From Mesonia ostreae (GTDB taxonomy: Bacteria; Bacteroidota; Bacteroidia; Flavobacteriales; Flavobacteriaceae), in NCBI RefSeq assembly GCF_031845265.1, contig NZ_JAVRBG010000002.1, forward strand, positions 124,001 to 188,000: 64,000 bases of DNA, in the 5' to 3' direction. A program made the translations under genes and the position numbers. Within the stretch, counting starts at the first letter, position 1, and each line of letters opens with the position of its first letter. Of the stretch, positions 9,428-18,492 are shown piece after piece. A model generated the notes under the pieces. That model had not been told where the DNA came from and searched no databases. It saw nothing but the letters and a program-made list of their open reading frames with translations.

Positions 9428-9990
9428 TTCAGCCCATTCTCCCTGCATTCCGCCAAAAGCTACATTCCGGGAAAAGCGCTTCATTAAAAAAGTCTTGGAC
9501 ACAACTCCAAAGCTTCCAATTTCCATTCCACTTGTCCGCTGATTCCCGAGAAAAATCGGGAAGCGGTCAAACTCCATTCCCATCTCCAACTTTAAAGTCA
9601 ATTCCGCTTTAAATCCTACTTCAAAAAGATAATTGGTTTTCATATTACACTCAGCCCATTCCCCTACATTTCGCAAAAAGCTCCATTCCGAGAAAAGCAC
9701 TTCATTAAAAAAGTCTTGGACACAACCCCAAAGCTTCCGATTTCTATTCCACTTGCCCGCTTGTTCCCGAGAAAAGCCGGGAAGCGGTCAAACTCCATTC
9801 CTATCTCCACCTTTGGAGTCAAGTCCGCTTTAAATCCTACTTCGACAAGATAATTTGTTTTCATTAGCCGTTCAGCCCATTCCCTACATTTCGCGAAAAG
9901 CTACATTTCGGGAAAAGAGCTTCTCTTCAAACGTCTGGGACACAATCCCCAATTTCAGCTTTTCATTCCGTTAACCCGATCCGCTGCGCT
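9428..9990. repeat. Diverged tandem repeat array, about 222-bp period
   Basis: Three copies start with TCAGCCCATTC at 9429, 9651 and 9872; the third fades near 9990. Each unit includes a TTCATTAAAAAAGTCTTGGA-like block and an internal hairpin (TTCCCGA-loop-TCGGGAA). Apparent reading frames here repeat with the unit and look like by-products. No known function; the site lies between the element end and ssb. Bases 9306-9427 and 9991-10274 hold nothing else I can support. Confidence 0.75.
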
Positions 9991-10274
9991 GGAACGGGAC
10001 ACTTCATTCCCGAGCCAAAATTGAGAATAGCGTCCGCCAAATCAGAATTCCATTTAATTATTTAGTCCCACTTCCTATGTTTTCATACCTCAAAAAAGCA
10101 TTTAGACCTACTTCCGCACCGCCACTGTCATAACCATTTTTTTGTAAGCAAAATACCAACATTCAGAAGTTAAACGGACTGCATAACCGGTCGCACACTC
10201 CCTTTTATAAGTCCTTATTAATTCCAAATATTTCAACTGTATCAGCAACAAAAAAAGGTAACAGCGACGGCACT

Positions 10275-10454
10275 ATGGGAAGTAAATCTAAAACAAAACT
10301 TATGAAATCTTACGAAAACAATAAAAAGGAAGCGGGACTAAAGTTAAAAAAACAAAAAAGGGAAAACGCTCTGGATATAATAAGTAAATCATTTCAAAAA
10401 AATATAAACGCAAACTGTCTGAATGGTTCAGGTAGTATTTTAATTAATCTTTAA
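10275..10454 (+). CDS. Small basic hypothetical protein (59 aa)
   Basis: A short frame of 59 codons from ATG 10275, ending 10 bases before the ssb start. The protein is rich in Lys and Asn (starts MGSKSKTKLMKSYENNKKEAG) and looks like a small nucleic-acid-binding or structural peptide, but I recognise no family. Support is only the clean frame, the close spacing to ssb and the amino-acid make-up. It could be non-coding leader sequence. Confidence 0.35.
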   Translation: MGSKSKTKLMKSYENNKKEAGLKLKKQKRENALDIISKSFQKNINANCLNGSGSILINL

Positions 10455-10464
10455 TTCTTTTATT

Positions 10465-10818
10465 ATGAGCACTTTAAAAAATCACGTACAGTTAATTGGA
10501 AATGTTGGTCAAGAGCCAACCATTACTAACCTTGAAAGCGGTAAAAAGGTAGCCCGTCTTTCACTTGCTACAAACGAGTTTTACAAAAACACCAATGGCG
10601 AGAAAACACAAAATACCGAATGGCATACCGTAGTAGCTTGGGGCAAAACTGCCGAAATTATCGAGAAATATGCCGGAAAGGGCAAGGAAATCGGAGTGAG
10701 CGGAAAACTAAAATCCCGAAGTTATGAGGATAAGGACGGTATCAAAAGATACGTTACCGAAGTTGAAGCCAACGAAATATTATTGTTGGGAACTAAGGAC
10801 GGCAATAATGCCGAGTAA
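10465..10818 (+). CDS. ssb: Single-stranded DNA-binding protein
   Basis: The protein has 117 residues and is a single OB fold: MSTLKNHVQLIGNVGQEP at the start, then the conserved TEWHTVVAWGKTAEIIEKYAGKGKEIGVSGKL core and the RYVTEVEANEILLL strand. It lacks the long flexible tail and DDDxPF-type tip of housekeeping SSB and ends GTKDGNNAE. Such short SSBs are common on conjugative elements, where they protect single-stranded DNA during transfer or element replication. It is followed by a strong terminator, so it forms its own unit. Confidence 0.93.
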   Translation: MSTLKNHVQLIGNVGQEPTITNLESGKKVARLSLATNEFYKNTNGEKTQNTEWHTVVAWGKTAEIIEKYAGKGKEIGVSGKLKSRSYEDKDGIKRYVTEVEANEILLLGTKDGNNAE

Positions 10819-10830
10819 TTTTTAAAAAAT

Positions 10831-10869
10831 AAAGAGGGCGTTTCCGTCTAAAGTAGCGCCCTCTTTTTT
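10831..10869 (+). terminator. Terminator after ssb
   Basis: AAAGAGGGCG and CGCCCTCTTT form a perfect 10-bp stem around a 16-base loop, followed by T residues. Confidence 0.88.
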
Positions 10870-10898
10870 CATTATTAACTCCATAAATAGAAATCAAA

Positions 10899-11279
10899 AT
10901 GAAAGCACAAGTTAACGAAATCTTAGAAGGATTACAACATTTCAATGGGTCTGAAACGATTTATCAAATACCATTGATTAGAACCCGATACACGAACGGA
11001 CTGAAATATTTAGCCAATGCAGCAGATTGCTATTGGTTGATAACAGATGCATCAATAATTGCCAAAAGCCTAATGGATAAAAGTTATTTTATAACCATTG
11101 ACTTTAAAAGACTTCCTGCAAAAAAGCAGGATCATTCTGGCAACGAAGCCGAAATAACGTACAGCGATGGCGATGGTACTATTTTGGAAAAGCACGGATA
11201 TAAAATAACGGATTTTCCATTGGACGAACTGCGGTTATTTTTTGTGGATAATACGCTGATGTTACCAAGCGAATATTAA
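10899..11279 (+). CDS. DUF6876-like hypothetical protein
   Basis: The protein has 126 residues. It contains the stretches LQHFNGSETIYQIPLIRTRYTNGLKYLANAADCYWLITD and, later, SDGDGTILEKHGYKITDFPL, with a C-terminal LRLFFVDNTLMLPSEY. From memory this matches a family (DUF6876) found on Bacteroidota mobile elements, often near ssb and small genes. No catalytic motif is evident and no function is known. It follows the ssb terminator and precedes a broken small gene. Confidence 0.65.
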   Translation: MKAQVNEILEGLQHFNGSETIYQIPLIRTRYTNGLKYLANAADCYWLITDASIIAKSLMDKSYFITIDFKRLPAKKQDHSGNEAEITYSDGDGTILEKHGYKITDFPLDELRLFFVDNTLMLPSEY

Positions 11280-11300
11280 GAAATTTTAAAACCTAGCGTT

Positions 11301-11484
11301 ATGATTTATCTTAATTATTCAGACTTGAACGAGGAAGCACAGGAGCGTCTTTTGGAAAGTTCCAAAAAAGATGTTGAACATAAATCGTAAGTATGCAAAA
11401 AGGCATTGTACCAACTTTGAAAATATGATTGAAGAAGAGGCAATGCGAAATTTGTACAGTTATACGTACGTATTTAATATCTGA
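11301..11484 (+). pseudogene. Frameshifted small mobile-element gene
   Basis: The first frame from ATG 11301 reads MIYLNYSDLNEEAQERLLESSKKDVEHKS and stops at 11388-11390. The adjacent frame from about 11386 continues with RKYAKRHCTNFENMIEEEAMRNLYSYTYVFNI and stops at 11484. Joined, they look like one conserved small protein of Bacteroidota elements, so a short deletion has probably broken it. The family has no known function that I can name. Confidence 0.6.
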
Positions 11485-11884
11485 ATTTTGCCAAATAGAA
11501 CTATAAAGACCTTTGAATTTTCAAGGGTCTTTTATTGTTATTTCTGTTTTTGGTTTCAATTATTCGCAAGGGTTTCGATGTTTTAATACAGATAGTTCTA
11601 TACATCAAATTATTTTTTCATAAAAAATTCAGTTCGGTTTTTCATAAAAGTAAATGCCATTACTTTTTCAGGAATGGTATGGATTTTTGCCCCGAGAAAT
11701 CGGGGCGAAAAGGAATAGCAAGAGGATAACACGCTTCGCGATGTTGAGTATTCTTTTTCTTTTTCAATCCATTCATTTTCAATGTTTTAATAATATTCGA
11801 TTTTGTGATTATGGAATTGTGAGGTGCATTTTTTATGAAAAAAGCCTTTCAGCCCAACAAAATCAGTAAATTTTTTATGAAAAA
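11485..11884. other. Non-coding region upstream of the mobilisation genes, possible oriT
   Basis: No convincing gene. It contains an 18-bp sequence at 11612-11629 (ATTTTTTCATAAAAAATT) whose exact reverse complement lies at 11869-11886, with a 16-bp match to the latter at 11828-11843. It also contains a perfect hairpin GCCCCGA-GAAA-TCGGGGC at 11689-11706. Inverted repeats beside relaxase genes are where transfer origins usually lie, so this is a candidate oriT or an operator for the mob operon. Confidence 0.5.
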
Positions 11885-12274
11885 ATGGATAAAGGATATG
11901 AAAAAGAGCGGTTTGAAGGCTTGAAAATCAAAGCATCTGTAGCTCAAAGATTTAGGCGGTATTGTGGAAAAATTTCCAAATCCCAGTCGATGACCTTATT
12001 GGTAATGATAGAATTTTTTGAGGATAACGGCATCTCTCCAAACGAGTCGATGGGTCCACATATACAGACCTTGGAAATTTTAATCAAAAAACGAATAAAT
12101 GGCGTTATCGCCATCTTGAAGGATATTGAAAAAAGCCAAACCAAACCAACCGTTGCAATGATGCAATCCTTATTTGAAGAAGCCGAACCCAAAAATAAAC
12201 CGCTCATCTTGGAAAAGAAAAAAACGGATGATAGCCAACCAAAATATCGGGAGCGCAACCCATCTAATTTATAA
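11885..12274 (+). CDS. BfmA/BtgA-family mobilisation accessory protein
   Basis: The protein has 129 residues. The N-terminal part (FEGLKIKASVAQRFRRYCGKISKSQSMTLLVMIEFFEDNGISP) looks like a ribbon-helix-helix-type DNA-binding region and is followed by a helical tail. This is the pattern of the BfmA/BtgA proteins that accompany Bacteroides relaxases and bind near the transfer origin. It is 10 bases upstream of the relaxase gene, and its start codon lies inside an 18-bp inverted repeat that it may recognise. The family call is from memory of conserved sequence. Confidence 0.75.
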   Translation: MDKGYEKERFEGLKIKASVAQRFRRYCGKISKSQSMTLLVMIEFFEDNGISPNESMGPHIQTLEILIKKRINGVIAILKDIEKSQTKPTVAMMQSLFEEAEPKNKPLILEKKKTDDSQPKYRERNPSNL

Positions 12275-12284
12275 AACCAATCAA

Positions 12285-13316
12285 ATGTATATTACAATTA
12301 CACCACAGAAATTAGGAAAGACCTATGGGCAAAGTTCGGCAAGTTTTGTGGGTTATTTGGAGAAGGAAAATCAAGGCATAGAACAAGAAGGTATGGAGCA
12401 TTTTTTCAATCAATATGGTGATGATATTTCGGCCGAGGAAGTTGTTAAGGAAATTGATGGAAACGCTGCCAAGCTTAAAAAGATTGAGCCGAAATTTTAT
12501 TCTATCACGGTCAGTCCTTCCGAGTATGAATTGCGAAGATTAGAGAATAGCAGTAACGATTTAAAAAGATATACTCGTGAATTGATGAAGGACTATGTGA
12601 AATGCTTCAATCGGGAAATCAATGGTCGCCCAATTAGCGTTGACGATATTAAGTACTACGCAAAAATTGAGCACCAAAGAACTTTTAAAGGCACGGATAG
12701 GCAAATACGGGAAAACCAACCTTATGCCACGAAAATACTTCAGCTAAAAAATGAAGTCCGAAATATTGAGATCGGCTCTATGGAGGGAAGCATAAAGAAA
12801 CGGGAAAGAGAAATAGCCAAGTTGGAAAGTCAAGCGCCACATCAACAAAACGGGAAGCGGATTGTTCAGGGAATGCAGAAGGATGGCAACCAAAGCCACA
12901 TCCATATAATTGTAAGTAGAAAAGATGCTTCCAATTCGTTCAGCTTATCGCCAGGAAGTAAATATAAAGCATCCAATGTTGAGATGCACGGTAAAAAAGT
13001 TGGCAGGGGCTTTAATCGGGACCAGTTTTTTGAACGCGCGGAAAAGACTTTTGATACCACTTTTGGCTATCAGCGAAATTTTGCTGAAACCTATAAAGCT
13101 CGAAAGGATTTTATCAAAAATCCAAAAATCTATTTTGCCTCCTTGATGAAACTACCCACTAATGAAAAAGCAATCGCTTTCAAGTTGATGGGCAAAGCTG
13201 GACTGCCAATAATGCCAAGCATCCCAACGAATCAAGTTCAGTTGGCGTTAAAAGTATTTAACCGATTGCGAAGTGGTGTGGACGTGGCCATTAAATCGAG
13301 TTCCATTGGAATTTAA
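12285..13316 (+). CDS. DUF5712-type relaxase (MobB-like)
   Basis: The start at 12285 (MYITITPQKLGKTYGQSSASF) gives 343 residues. A longer frame begins inside the preceding gene but lacks conserved sequence. The HxH relaxase signature is visible as SHIHIIVSRKD near residues 203-213, preceded by a Lys/Glu-rich helical region. Relaxases nick the transfer origin and lead the strand into the recipient. The DUF5712 family is the usual partner of BfmA/BtgA on Bacteroidota elements. It sits between the BfmA-like gene and the coupling protein with 10-base gaps on both sides, which indicates one operon. Confidence 0.8.
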   Translation: MYITITPQKLGKTYGQSSASFVGYLEKENQGIEQEGMEHFFNQYGDDISAEEVVKEIDGNAAKLKKIEPKFYSITVSPSEYELRRLENSSNDLKRYTRELMKDYVKCFNREINGRPISVDDIKYYAKIEHQRTFKGTDRQIRENQPYATKILQLKNEVRNIEIGSMEGSIKKREREIAKLESQAPHQQNGKRIVQGMQKDGNQSHIHIIVSRKDASNSFSLSPGSKYKASNVEMHGKKVGRGFNRDQFFERAEKTFDTTFGYQRNFAETYKARKDFIKNPKIYFASLMKLPTNEKAIAFKLMGKAGLPIMPSIPTNQVQLALKVFNRLRSGVDVAIKSSSIGI

Positions 13317-13326
13317 TTTTAGAACG

Positions 13327-14910
13327 ATGCAAATAGAAAATCTTATAGTTTTATTCTCGATTATTGGCTTGTTCAGTACGCTATTTTATGGATTGTATCG
13401 CGTTACGCGTTTTGGTTTTGTTCTGAATATTTTAATACTTGCAATACTGGTTTATTATGTTTCGATGGAAACTGATTTGAATTTTACCTTACTGTATTTA
13501 GTGTGTCCGCTGATGCTAATTAATACAGGATTGTATGTTTTTTTGCATAAAACGGAAGAACCGGATAATGGTGACAGTAAATATCAGGTCAATTTTCCAA
13601 CCAATAAAGGAGGCTTTAAATTAAAGAACATCAAACGTGGAGCTTCCATTATTGGTTCTGCTGGAAGTGGAAAGACAGAAAGTGTGGTTTATGGATTTTT
13701 AAGGCATTTTCAAAAGTATAACTTCTGCGGAGTCATTCACGATTATAAGGATTTTGAGTTGACTGAAATTGCCTATCCGTTATTCCAAAATTCGGGAATA
13801 CCTTTTAAAATTATTTCATTCGATAAGATTATACATCGGGTAAATCCCATAGCACCGCGATATTTGGAGGACGAGGAAAGTGTAAATGAAGTTTCCCGGG
13901 TTTTGATTGAGAATCTTTTGGAACAGCGGGAATCTGGAACCACAGGCACGACCAAATTTTTTAACGATGCAGCAGAAGGATTGATTGGCGGATTGATCTG
14001 GAAACTGAAAACATCCTATCCTCAATACTGCACTTTACCGCACCTAATCGCTGTTTACCAATTCTTGGACACAGAGAGCCTCATTGCATTTTTGGAATCA
14101 AACACAACCTCTCGTGCAATGGCAGATGCCTTTATAAGTGGAAAGGATTCCGAACGACAAACCGCTGGTGTAAAAAGCACCTTGGCCAATGCGCTAAAGC
14201 GAATTAGTACCCAACGGATTTTTATGGCTTTGTCCGCAGATGAAGTTCCACTGAATATTAATAATCCTGAAAATCCTGCTGTGATCTCAATAGTAAACAA
14301 CCCTAAGTTTGAAACTTCTTATTCTCCAGTTATTGCCACCATCATTCATACGATTACCAAACAAATGAGTGTGCGAAATTCCAAACCGTCTTTCCTCTTG
14401 ATGGAAGAAGCGCCGACGATTCGTTTATTGAATATGCATCGTATTCCGGCAACCTTGCGAAGTTATGACATTGCTACGATTTACGTGATGCAGGACAAGA
14501 TACAGAACGATATGATGTATGGCGATAAGGCAAGCAAAGCAATTTTAAGTAACCTTTCCTATCAGTTTTTCGGAAAAGTCAACGACCCAGACACCGCAAA
14601 ATATTACGAACGCTTTTTTGAGATCGTTAAAGACCCGACCAAAAGCGTGAGTCGTGGTCATAATTTAGATTTCGATACTCGAATAACCACTGGGGAAAAG
14701 GAAATACCCAAAATACGAGCAGATGTGTTTTTTCGTTTAAAGCAGGGAGAGTTTATTACTTATGCTGATGGGAAGGATAAGAAGGTACAGTTCAAATTAC
14801 AGGAAATTGCAAGGCAACTTCCTGAAGAATCCAAGCAATTTTTTCAAGCGGATTTAGCGGCTAATTTTGAGCGGGTTTATGATGAGGCGAAGTCGATATT
14901 TCAAAATTAA
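13327..14910 (+). CDS. Type IV coupling protein (VirD4/TraG-like, MobC-type)
   Basis: The start at 13327 gives 527 residues. Two membrane helices at the N-terminus (about residues 5-25 and 30-75) precede the ATPase core. Walker A reads GSAGSGKTES near residue 111 and Walker B reads FLLMEEAPTI near residue 355. Further conserved blocks include the NDPDTAKYYERFFE region near the C-terminus. Coupling proteins deliver the relaxase-DNA complex to the conjugation channel. It closes the mobilisation operon and is convergent with gajB, whose stop lies 19 bases away; the defence island begins here. Confidence 0.9.
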   Translation: MQIENLIVLFSIIGLFSTLFYGLYRVTRFGFVLNILILAILVYYVSMETDLNFTLLYLVCPLMLINTGLYVFLHKTEEPDNGDSKYQVNFPTNKGGFKLKNIKRGASIIGSAGSGKTESVVYGFLRHFQKYNFCGVIHDYKDFELTEIAYPLFQNSGIPFKIISFDKIIHRVNPIAPRYLEDEESVNEVSRVLIENLLEQRESGTTGTTKFFNDAAEGLIGGLIWKLKTSYPQYCTLPHLIAVYQFLDTESLIAFLESNTTSRAMADAFISGKDSERQTAGVKSTLANALKRISTQRIFMALSADEVPLNINNPENPAVISIVNNPKFETSYSPVIATIIHTITKQMSVRNSKPSFLLMEEAPTIRLLNMHRIPATLRSYDIATIYVMQDKIQNDMMYGDKASKAILSNLSYQFFGKVNDPDTAKYYERFFEIVKDPTKSVSRGHNLDFDTRITTGEKEIPKIRADVFFRLKQGEFITYADGKDKKVQFKLQEIARQLPEESKQFFQADLAANFERVYDEAKSIFQN

Positions 14911-14929
14911 ATAAGCACTATGAGTAGCA

Positions 14930-16495
14930 TTAAATTAAACTGGGAAACTTCAGAGTTGGGGCATCTATTTCTACCCCTAAATGATTAAGTTTTTCTTTCG
15001 TATTGTCTGAGATTGGTTCTAAGCAAGCAATACACAATATTTTTCTTGCTCTACTGAAGGCTACATAGCCCAATCTTGGATAGTCACTTGTACCTTTGTC
15101 CGAATGTGCATCCCTGGTTGCAGTATCAGTTTCTAACCAAAGATTTAGTTCTGCTTCATTTTTAGCAACAGCGAGTACAGCATCTAATTCAAGTCCTTTA
15201 AATCTATGAATGTTTGATACCATTATAGCTTCTGCATCGGTGTTAGAAACGATAATTTGCCTTAGATTATCTAATTTAAAAGGTATGTCGTTTTCAATAG
15301 TAAGGTCAAACTCATCTTTAACGAAAGCAGCAAAAGTGTTTTCGTTTGTTATAACTTCCACACGAATGGCTCTTATTATTTGAACCGCCATTATCCTTAA
15401 ATCAAATGGCGTTAAACCTTGTTCTTCACAAAAGGCATTTTGGTTAGTTCCCAAAGAGGATAGTAATGTGTCTTTGATTTCTGAAACTGCTGAAACCTTA
15501 GCAGATTTATCTGGGGCAAGAACATTTCCATTCAAAGCGGCGATGGCCTTATTTACGACATCATTCTTTTTGGCTATTACACCTCGCTCTTTATGCGAAA
15601 TGTTTTCGTTTTCACATCGAGCAAAGAATTCTGGAAGCATTGCCGTAATATTTTGGGTCGCACTTATAAATTTTACAGGTGTACCAAGTATCTCATTATG
15701 ACATTGTTGTTCAAAAGTATTGTCCTCGTAAACACGTTTGCTAAAATTATTCAAGAATGTTACAATCGTATTTACTGAGCGTCTATTAATTTTATTTAAT
15801 AGGGTCTCATATTGGTTCATTCTTGAAGCTTTGAGAATCGGGATATTTTGGAAGTTCCTAATCGAAGAGTCAAAGCTTTGAATATATTGTTCTGGGTCGC
15901 CAACACAATATATTATTGTCTTTTTTTCCTTTCTAAGAGATTCTATTATTGAGAACATTTTATTTCCAGTATCTTGAAATTCGTCCACGTACAAATATTG
16001 TATTCTGTTAGCCAACATTTCTTTTATTCTCTGGTTCGTGATGGCTTTTTTAGCTAAATTGAGGGTCTGGTCATAGGTAATGTATCCACTTTTGTGTAAG
16101 GACGTAGTTAATCTACTTTTAATATAATTTTTAGCTTTATAGTCTGGTGTTTCACCACTATTATCAAACATCCTTTTTAAAACATCATCAGTTCCACATT
16201 GAATAAACAATTTTTCACCATTGACATCTTCGTTATGTAAACTCGAATACGGAATCACTATAAATCTATTCAAAAAGGAATGAATGGTGCCAATAAATAA
16301 ATTAGGTGGTATGGCTAATCTCTTGCCGAGCCGTTTTTTTATGTTTTTTGTTGCCGAATTGGTATAGGTAACAACTATCATATAACGATGACGTTCCAAG
16401 GATTTTAGGGCGTGAATTATTTCGTCTACCATTCCGTGGGTTTTTCCAGCCCCAGGACCAGCGATAACAAGTTTTGGCTTAGTTACATTTCCCAT
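14930..16495 (-). CDS. gajB: GajB, Gabija UvrD-like helicase
   Basis: The protein has 521 residues, close to the family size of about 500. Superfamily-1 helicase motifs are present: Walker A AGPGAGKTHG near residue 12, motif Ia with TYTNSATKNIKKRL, Walker B YLYVDEFQDTG near residue 167, motif III VGDPEQYIQ, motif V SNIHRFKGLELDAVLAV and motif VI LGYVAFSRARKILCIA. In Gabija, GajB works with the nuclease GajA and is thought to sense DNA ends and nucleotide state during phage infection. It starts 5 bases after gajA stops, the canonical gajA-gajB order. Confidence 0.9.
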   Translation of the reverse strand: MGNVTKPKLVIAGPGAGKTHGMVDEIIHALKSLERHRYMIVVTYTNSATKNIKKRLGKRLAIPPNLFIGTIHSFLNRFIVIPYSSLHNEDVNGEKLFIQCGTDDVLKRMFDNSGETPDYKAKNYIKSRLTTSLHKSGYITYDQTLNLAKKAITNQRIKEMLANRIQYLYVDEFQDTGNKMFSIIESLRKEKKTIIYCVGDPEQYIQSFDSSIRNFQNIPILKASRMNQYETLLNKINRRSVNTIVTFLNNFSKRVYEDNTFEQQCHNEILGTPVKFISATQNITAMLPEFFARCENENISHKERGVIAKKNDVVNKAIAALNGNVLAPDKSAKVSAVSEIKDTLLSSLGTNQNAFCEEQGLTPFDLRIMAVQIIRAIRVEVITNENTFAAFVKDEFDLTIENDIPFKLDNLRQIIVSNTDAEAIMVSNIHRFKGLELDAVLAVAKNEAELNLWLETDTATRDAHSDKGTSDYPRLGYVAFSRARKILCIACLEPISDNTKEKLNHLGVEIDAPTLKFPSLI

Positions 16496-16500
16496 ATCTA

Positions 16501-18381
16501 TTACATCAAAGGGTCTAAAAATTTAATACCATCTTCAATGTATTTTGGTATTGTAAAACCGCTATGGTCTTCTGCCAGCGATAGTGAGAGTTGCAAAGCA
16601 AATTCGCTTTTATAGCCTTCAATTAAAGCAAAATATCCTTCGACATCAATATCACTTGTGCCTAATTCTTCTACATATTTTTTTCCAGAGTTAGGCCGTA
16701 CCAGTTGAACAACTTTACACAAGATTTTTTTACCATTTCCAGATTTATTGCAGTCAATTAAATCTTTTTCAAACGTAGATAATTCAGAAATTTGAACACC
16801 AACTTCATCTACAGCATCATATTTGTCTTTAAGTTCTTGAGCCCTATGCTCTGTTTGTGTTCCAATATCGCTATCAGTTAAAACTAAGCACCTTGTATGA
16901 AAGCCGTTTAAGATTATTTGTATAAAATTTTTGAAGGCAAGTCCATTAACATTAACCACAGCAGTTGCAGATTGGTCAATAGTTTCGCCAGTTTGGATTT
17001 TATAGAATATAGGGAATAGAAGTTTTTCAGAAATCCCTTCTACCAATGCCAATCGTCTTGAATAAAACAAATTGACATTCTCACTATCAAGATATTTTTT
17101 GAGATAGTTTACTTGTCTTTTTTCTTCGGCAGTTGTTCCAAAACCTTCCAATATATAATGAGGTTGTACAATGCCGTTTTTATAATGAATCACCACAGTA
17201 TTTTCAAAATCTATTTTGGTGGTAATATGGTTAGAATGTGAAGTTAGAATGAGCTGTATATCCTTTCTGTAAGTACCGTCCTCTTTTTTTATAAGCCCTT
17301 CAAAATTTGAGGCTAAATGATTCTGAAGATTTGCGTGAAGATGCGCTTCTGGTTCTTCAAGTCCGACAATTCTGAAGAAAGTGGACTGCATTCGCTCAGG
17401 ATCTTCTATGAAAGAGAGCATTAACGAAATAAAAAGAAGGTTGTTTCGCCCAGTTCCATTACGTTCGATTTTTATGGGGTTATCGTTATAAATTAGGCTC
17501 AGTTTCCTCAATAAGTCCGATACATTTGGTAGAGAGAATATAAGGTCTACAACATTATTGGATGTTTCGGTACTCAATGATATTTTATCAAGTTGCTCTG
17601 AAATCCGAGTCTTTATTCCTGAAATAGCTACATTACCTTCAATTGCTCGCTGAAGACCTACTAACTGTTTTTTTAAGTCTTGATATTCGGTTTCTTCATT
17701 TGCATTAAGCACTCTAAAAAGTAATCCATTATTCCTACTTGCGGAAAGTTCTGATTTGGCATCTCTGAGTGCATCCAATAGTTCAAATTTAAGTTGGTTT
17801 AAGTGATAGGTATTCGCTACGCTCTCATTTTGATTTCCACCGTGTATACGATAGTGGTACTTTGTAATGGGAAAATTTATCAGATTCAGAATTTCGCTTT
17901 CGGGTATTTTAGTAAATTCCTCAGACCCTAATTCATTTTCGTAGTCCTTAAGAAACTGTCTTTGCTGGGTTATTTCTTCAAATGTATCAAAAGATGATAT
18001 TGGTGCAAACGTATAGGTAAGAGTAGCTTCTGTAAATTCAGAATTACTCATCCAGTCAGTTATAACAGCTTCTTGTTTTAGATCCCAATCCTTAAGAGTT
18101 GCTTTTATTGTAATTTTTGGATAGGAAATATCCTTTGGCTCTATAGAAGTATCAAGAATTTCTTTTTTAAGCTTCAGAATAGTCTCGTAATTAAAGTCTG
18201 AGACCTCTAACATACGCCTTTTGAAAAAAGACACTTCTTGGCTGAATATTAAGCCTAAAGAGTCTAAAAGATTGGATTTCCCGATATTATTTTCACCAAT
18301 AATTTGCGTTACCGGTTTTAGTTTAACAGTAAAATTGATAAAGTTTCTATAATTTGAAATTTCAAGTTGCGATACATACAT
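16501..18381 (-). CDS. gajA: GajA, Gabija OLD-like ATPase/TOPRIM endonuclease
   Basis: The protein has 626 residues. The N-terminal ABC-type ATPase has Walker A GENNIGKSNLLD (residues 28-39), a degenerate signature around GRNNLLFISLML, and Walker B VGLEEPEAHLHANLQ. The C-terminal TOPRIM nuclease has ALVEGISEKLLFP (near residue 443) and LVLTDSDIG (near residue 500), which supply the acidic metal ligands. This two-domain plan plus the adjacent UvrD-like helicase defines Gabija, in which GajA cuts DNA when nucleotide pools fall. It is slightly longer than described GajA proteins. The 111-base gap to brxL suggests its own promoter. Confidence 0.9.
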   Translation of the reverse strand: MYVSQLEISNYRNFINFTVKLKPVTQIIGENNIGKSNLLDSLGLIFSQEVSFFKRRMLEVSDFNYETILKLKKEILDTSIEPKDISYPKITIKATLKDWDLKQEAVITDWMSNSEFTEATLTYTFAPISSFDTFEEITQQRQFLKDYENELGSEEFTKIPESEILNLINFPITKYHYRIHGGNQNESVANTYHLNQLKFELLDALRDAKSELSASRNNGLLFRVLNANEETEYQDLKKQLVGLQRAIEGNVAISGIKTRISEQLDKISLSTETSNNVVDLIFSLPNVSDLLRKLSLIYNDNPIKIERNGTGRNNLLFISLMLSFIEDPERMQSTFFRIVGLEEPEAHLHANLQNHLASNFEGLIKKEDGTYRKDIQLILTSHSNHITTKIDFENTVVIHYKNGIVQPHYILEGFGTTAEEKRQVNYLKKYLDSENVNLFYSRRLALVEGISEKLLFPIFYKIQTGETIDQSATAVVNVNGLAFKNFIQIILNGFHTRCLVLTDSDIGTQTEHRAQELKDKYDAVDEVGVQISELSTFEKDLIDCNKSGNGKKILCKVVQLVRPNSGKKYVEELGTSDIDVEGYFALIEGYKSEFALQLSLSLAEDHSGFTIPKYIEDGIKFLDPLM

Positions 18382-18492
18382 ATTATAAGTGAATGGTTGT
18401 TTTAGCCTATAAATTTAGCAAAGTTTTTTACGGTTTTTAAAGTTTCCTTCTTCATATTAGCTAAAACGTATTTTCTTCATATTGAAAGAAGT

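Noticed and set aside
9391..9864. Overlapping frames on both strands in the repeat array
   Set aside because: They repeat with the 222-bp unit and show no protein family pattern; the DNA repeat explains them.
9428..9990. Possible CRISPR array
   Set aside because: The units are about 222 bp and diverged along their length, without short identical repeats or spacers, and no cas gene is present.
11535..11869. Two short frames upstream of the mob genes
   Set aside because: Composition is low-complexity, frames overlap, and the region has inverted repeats and a hairpin typical of non-coding DNA.
14930..18381. PARIS or retron-type system for the ATPase/TOPRIM pair
   Set aside because: The large OLD-like ATPase/TOPRIM protein with an adjacent UvrD-like helicase is the Gabija pattern; no separate small TOPRIM effector or reverse transcriptase is present.
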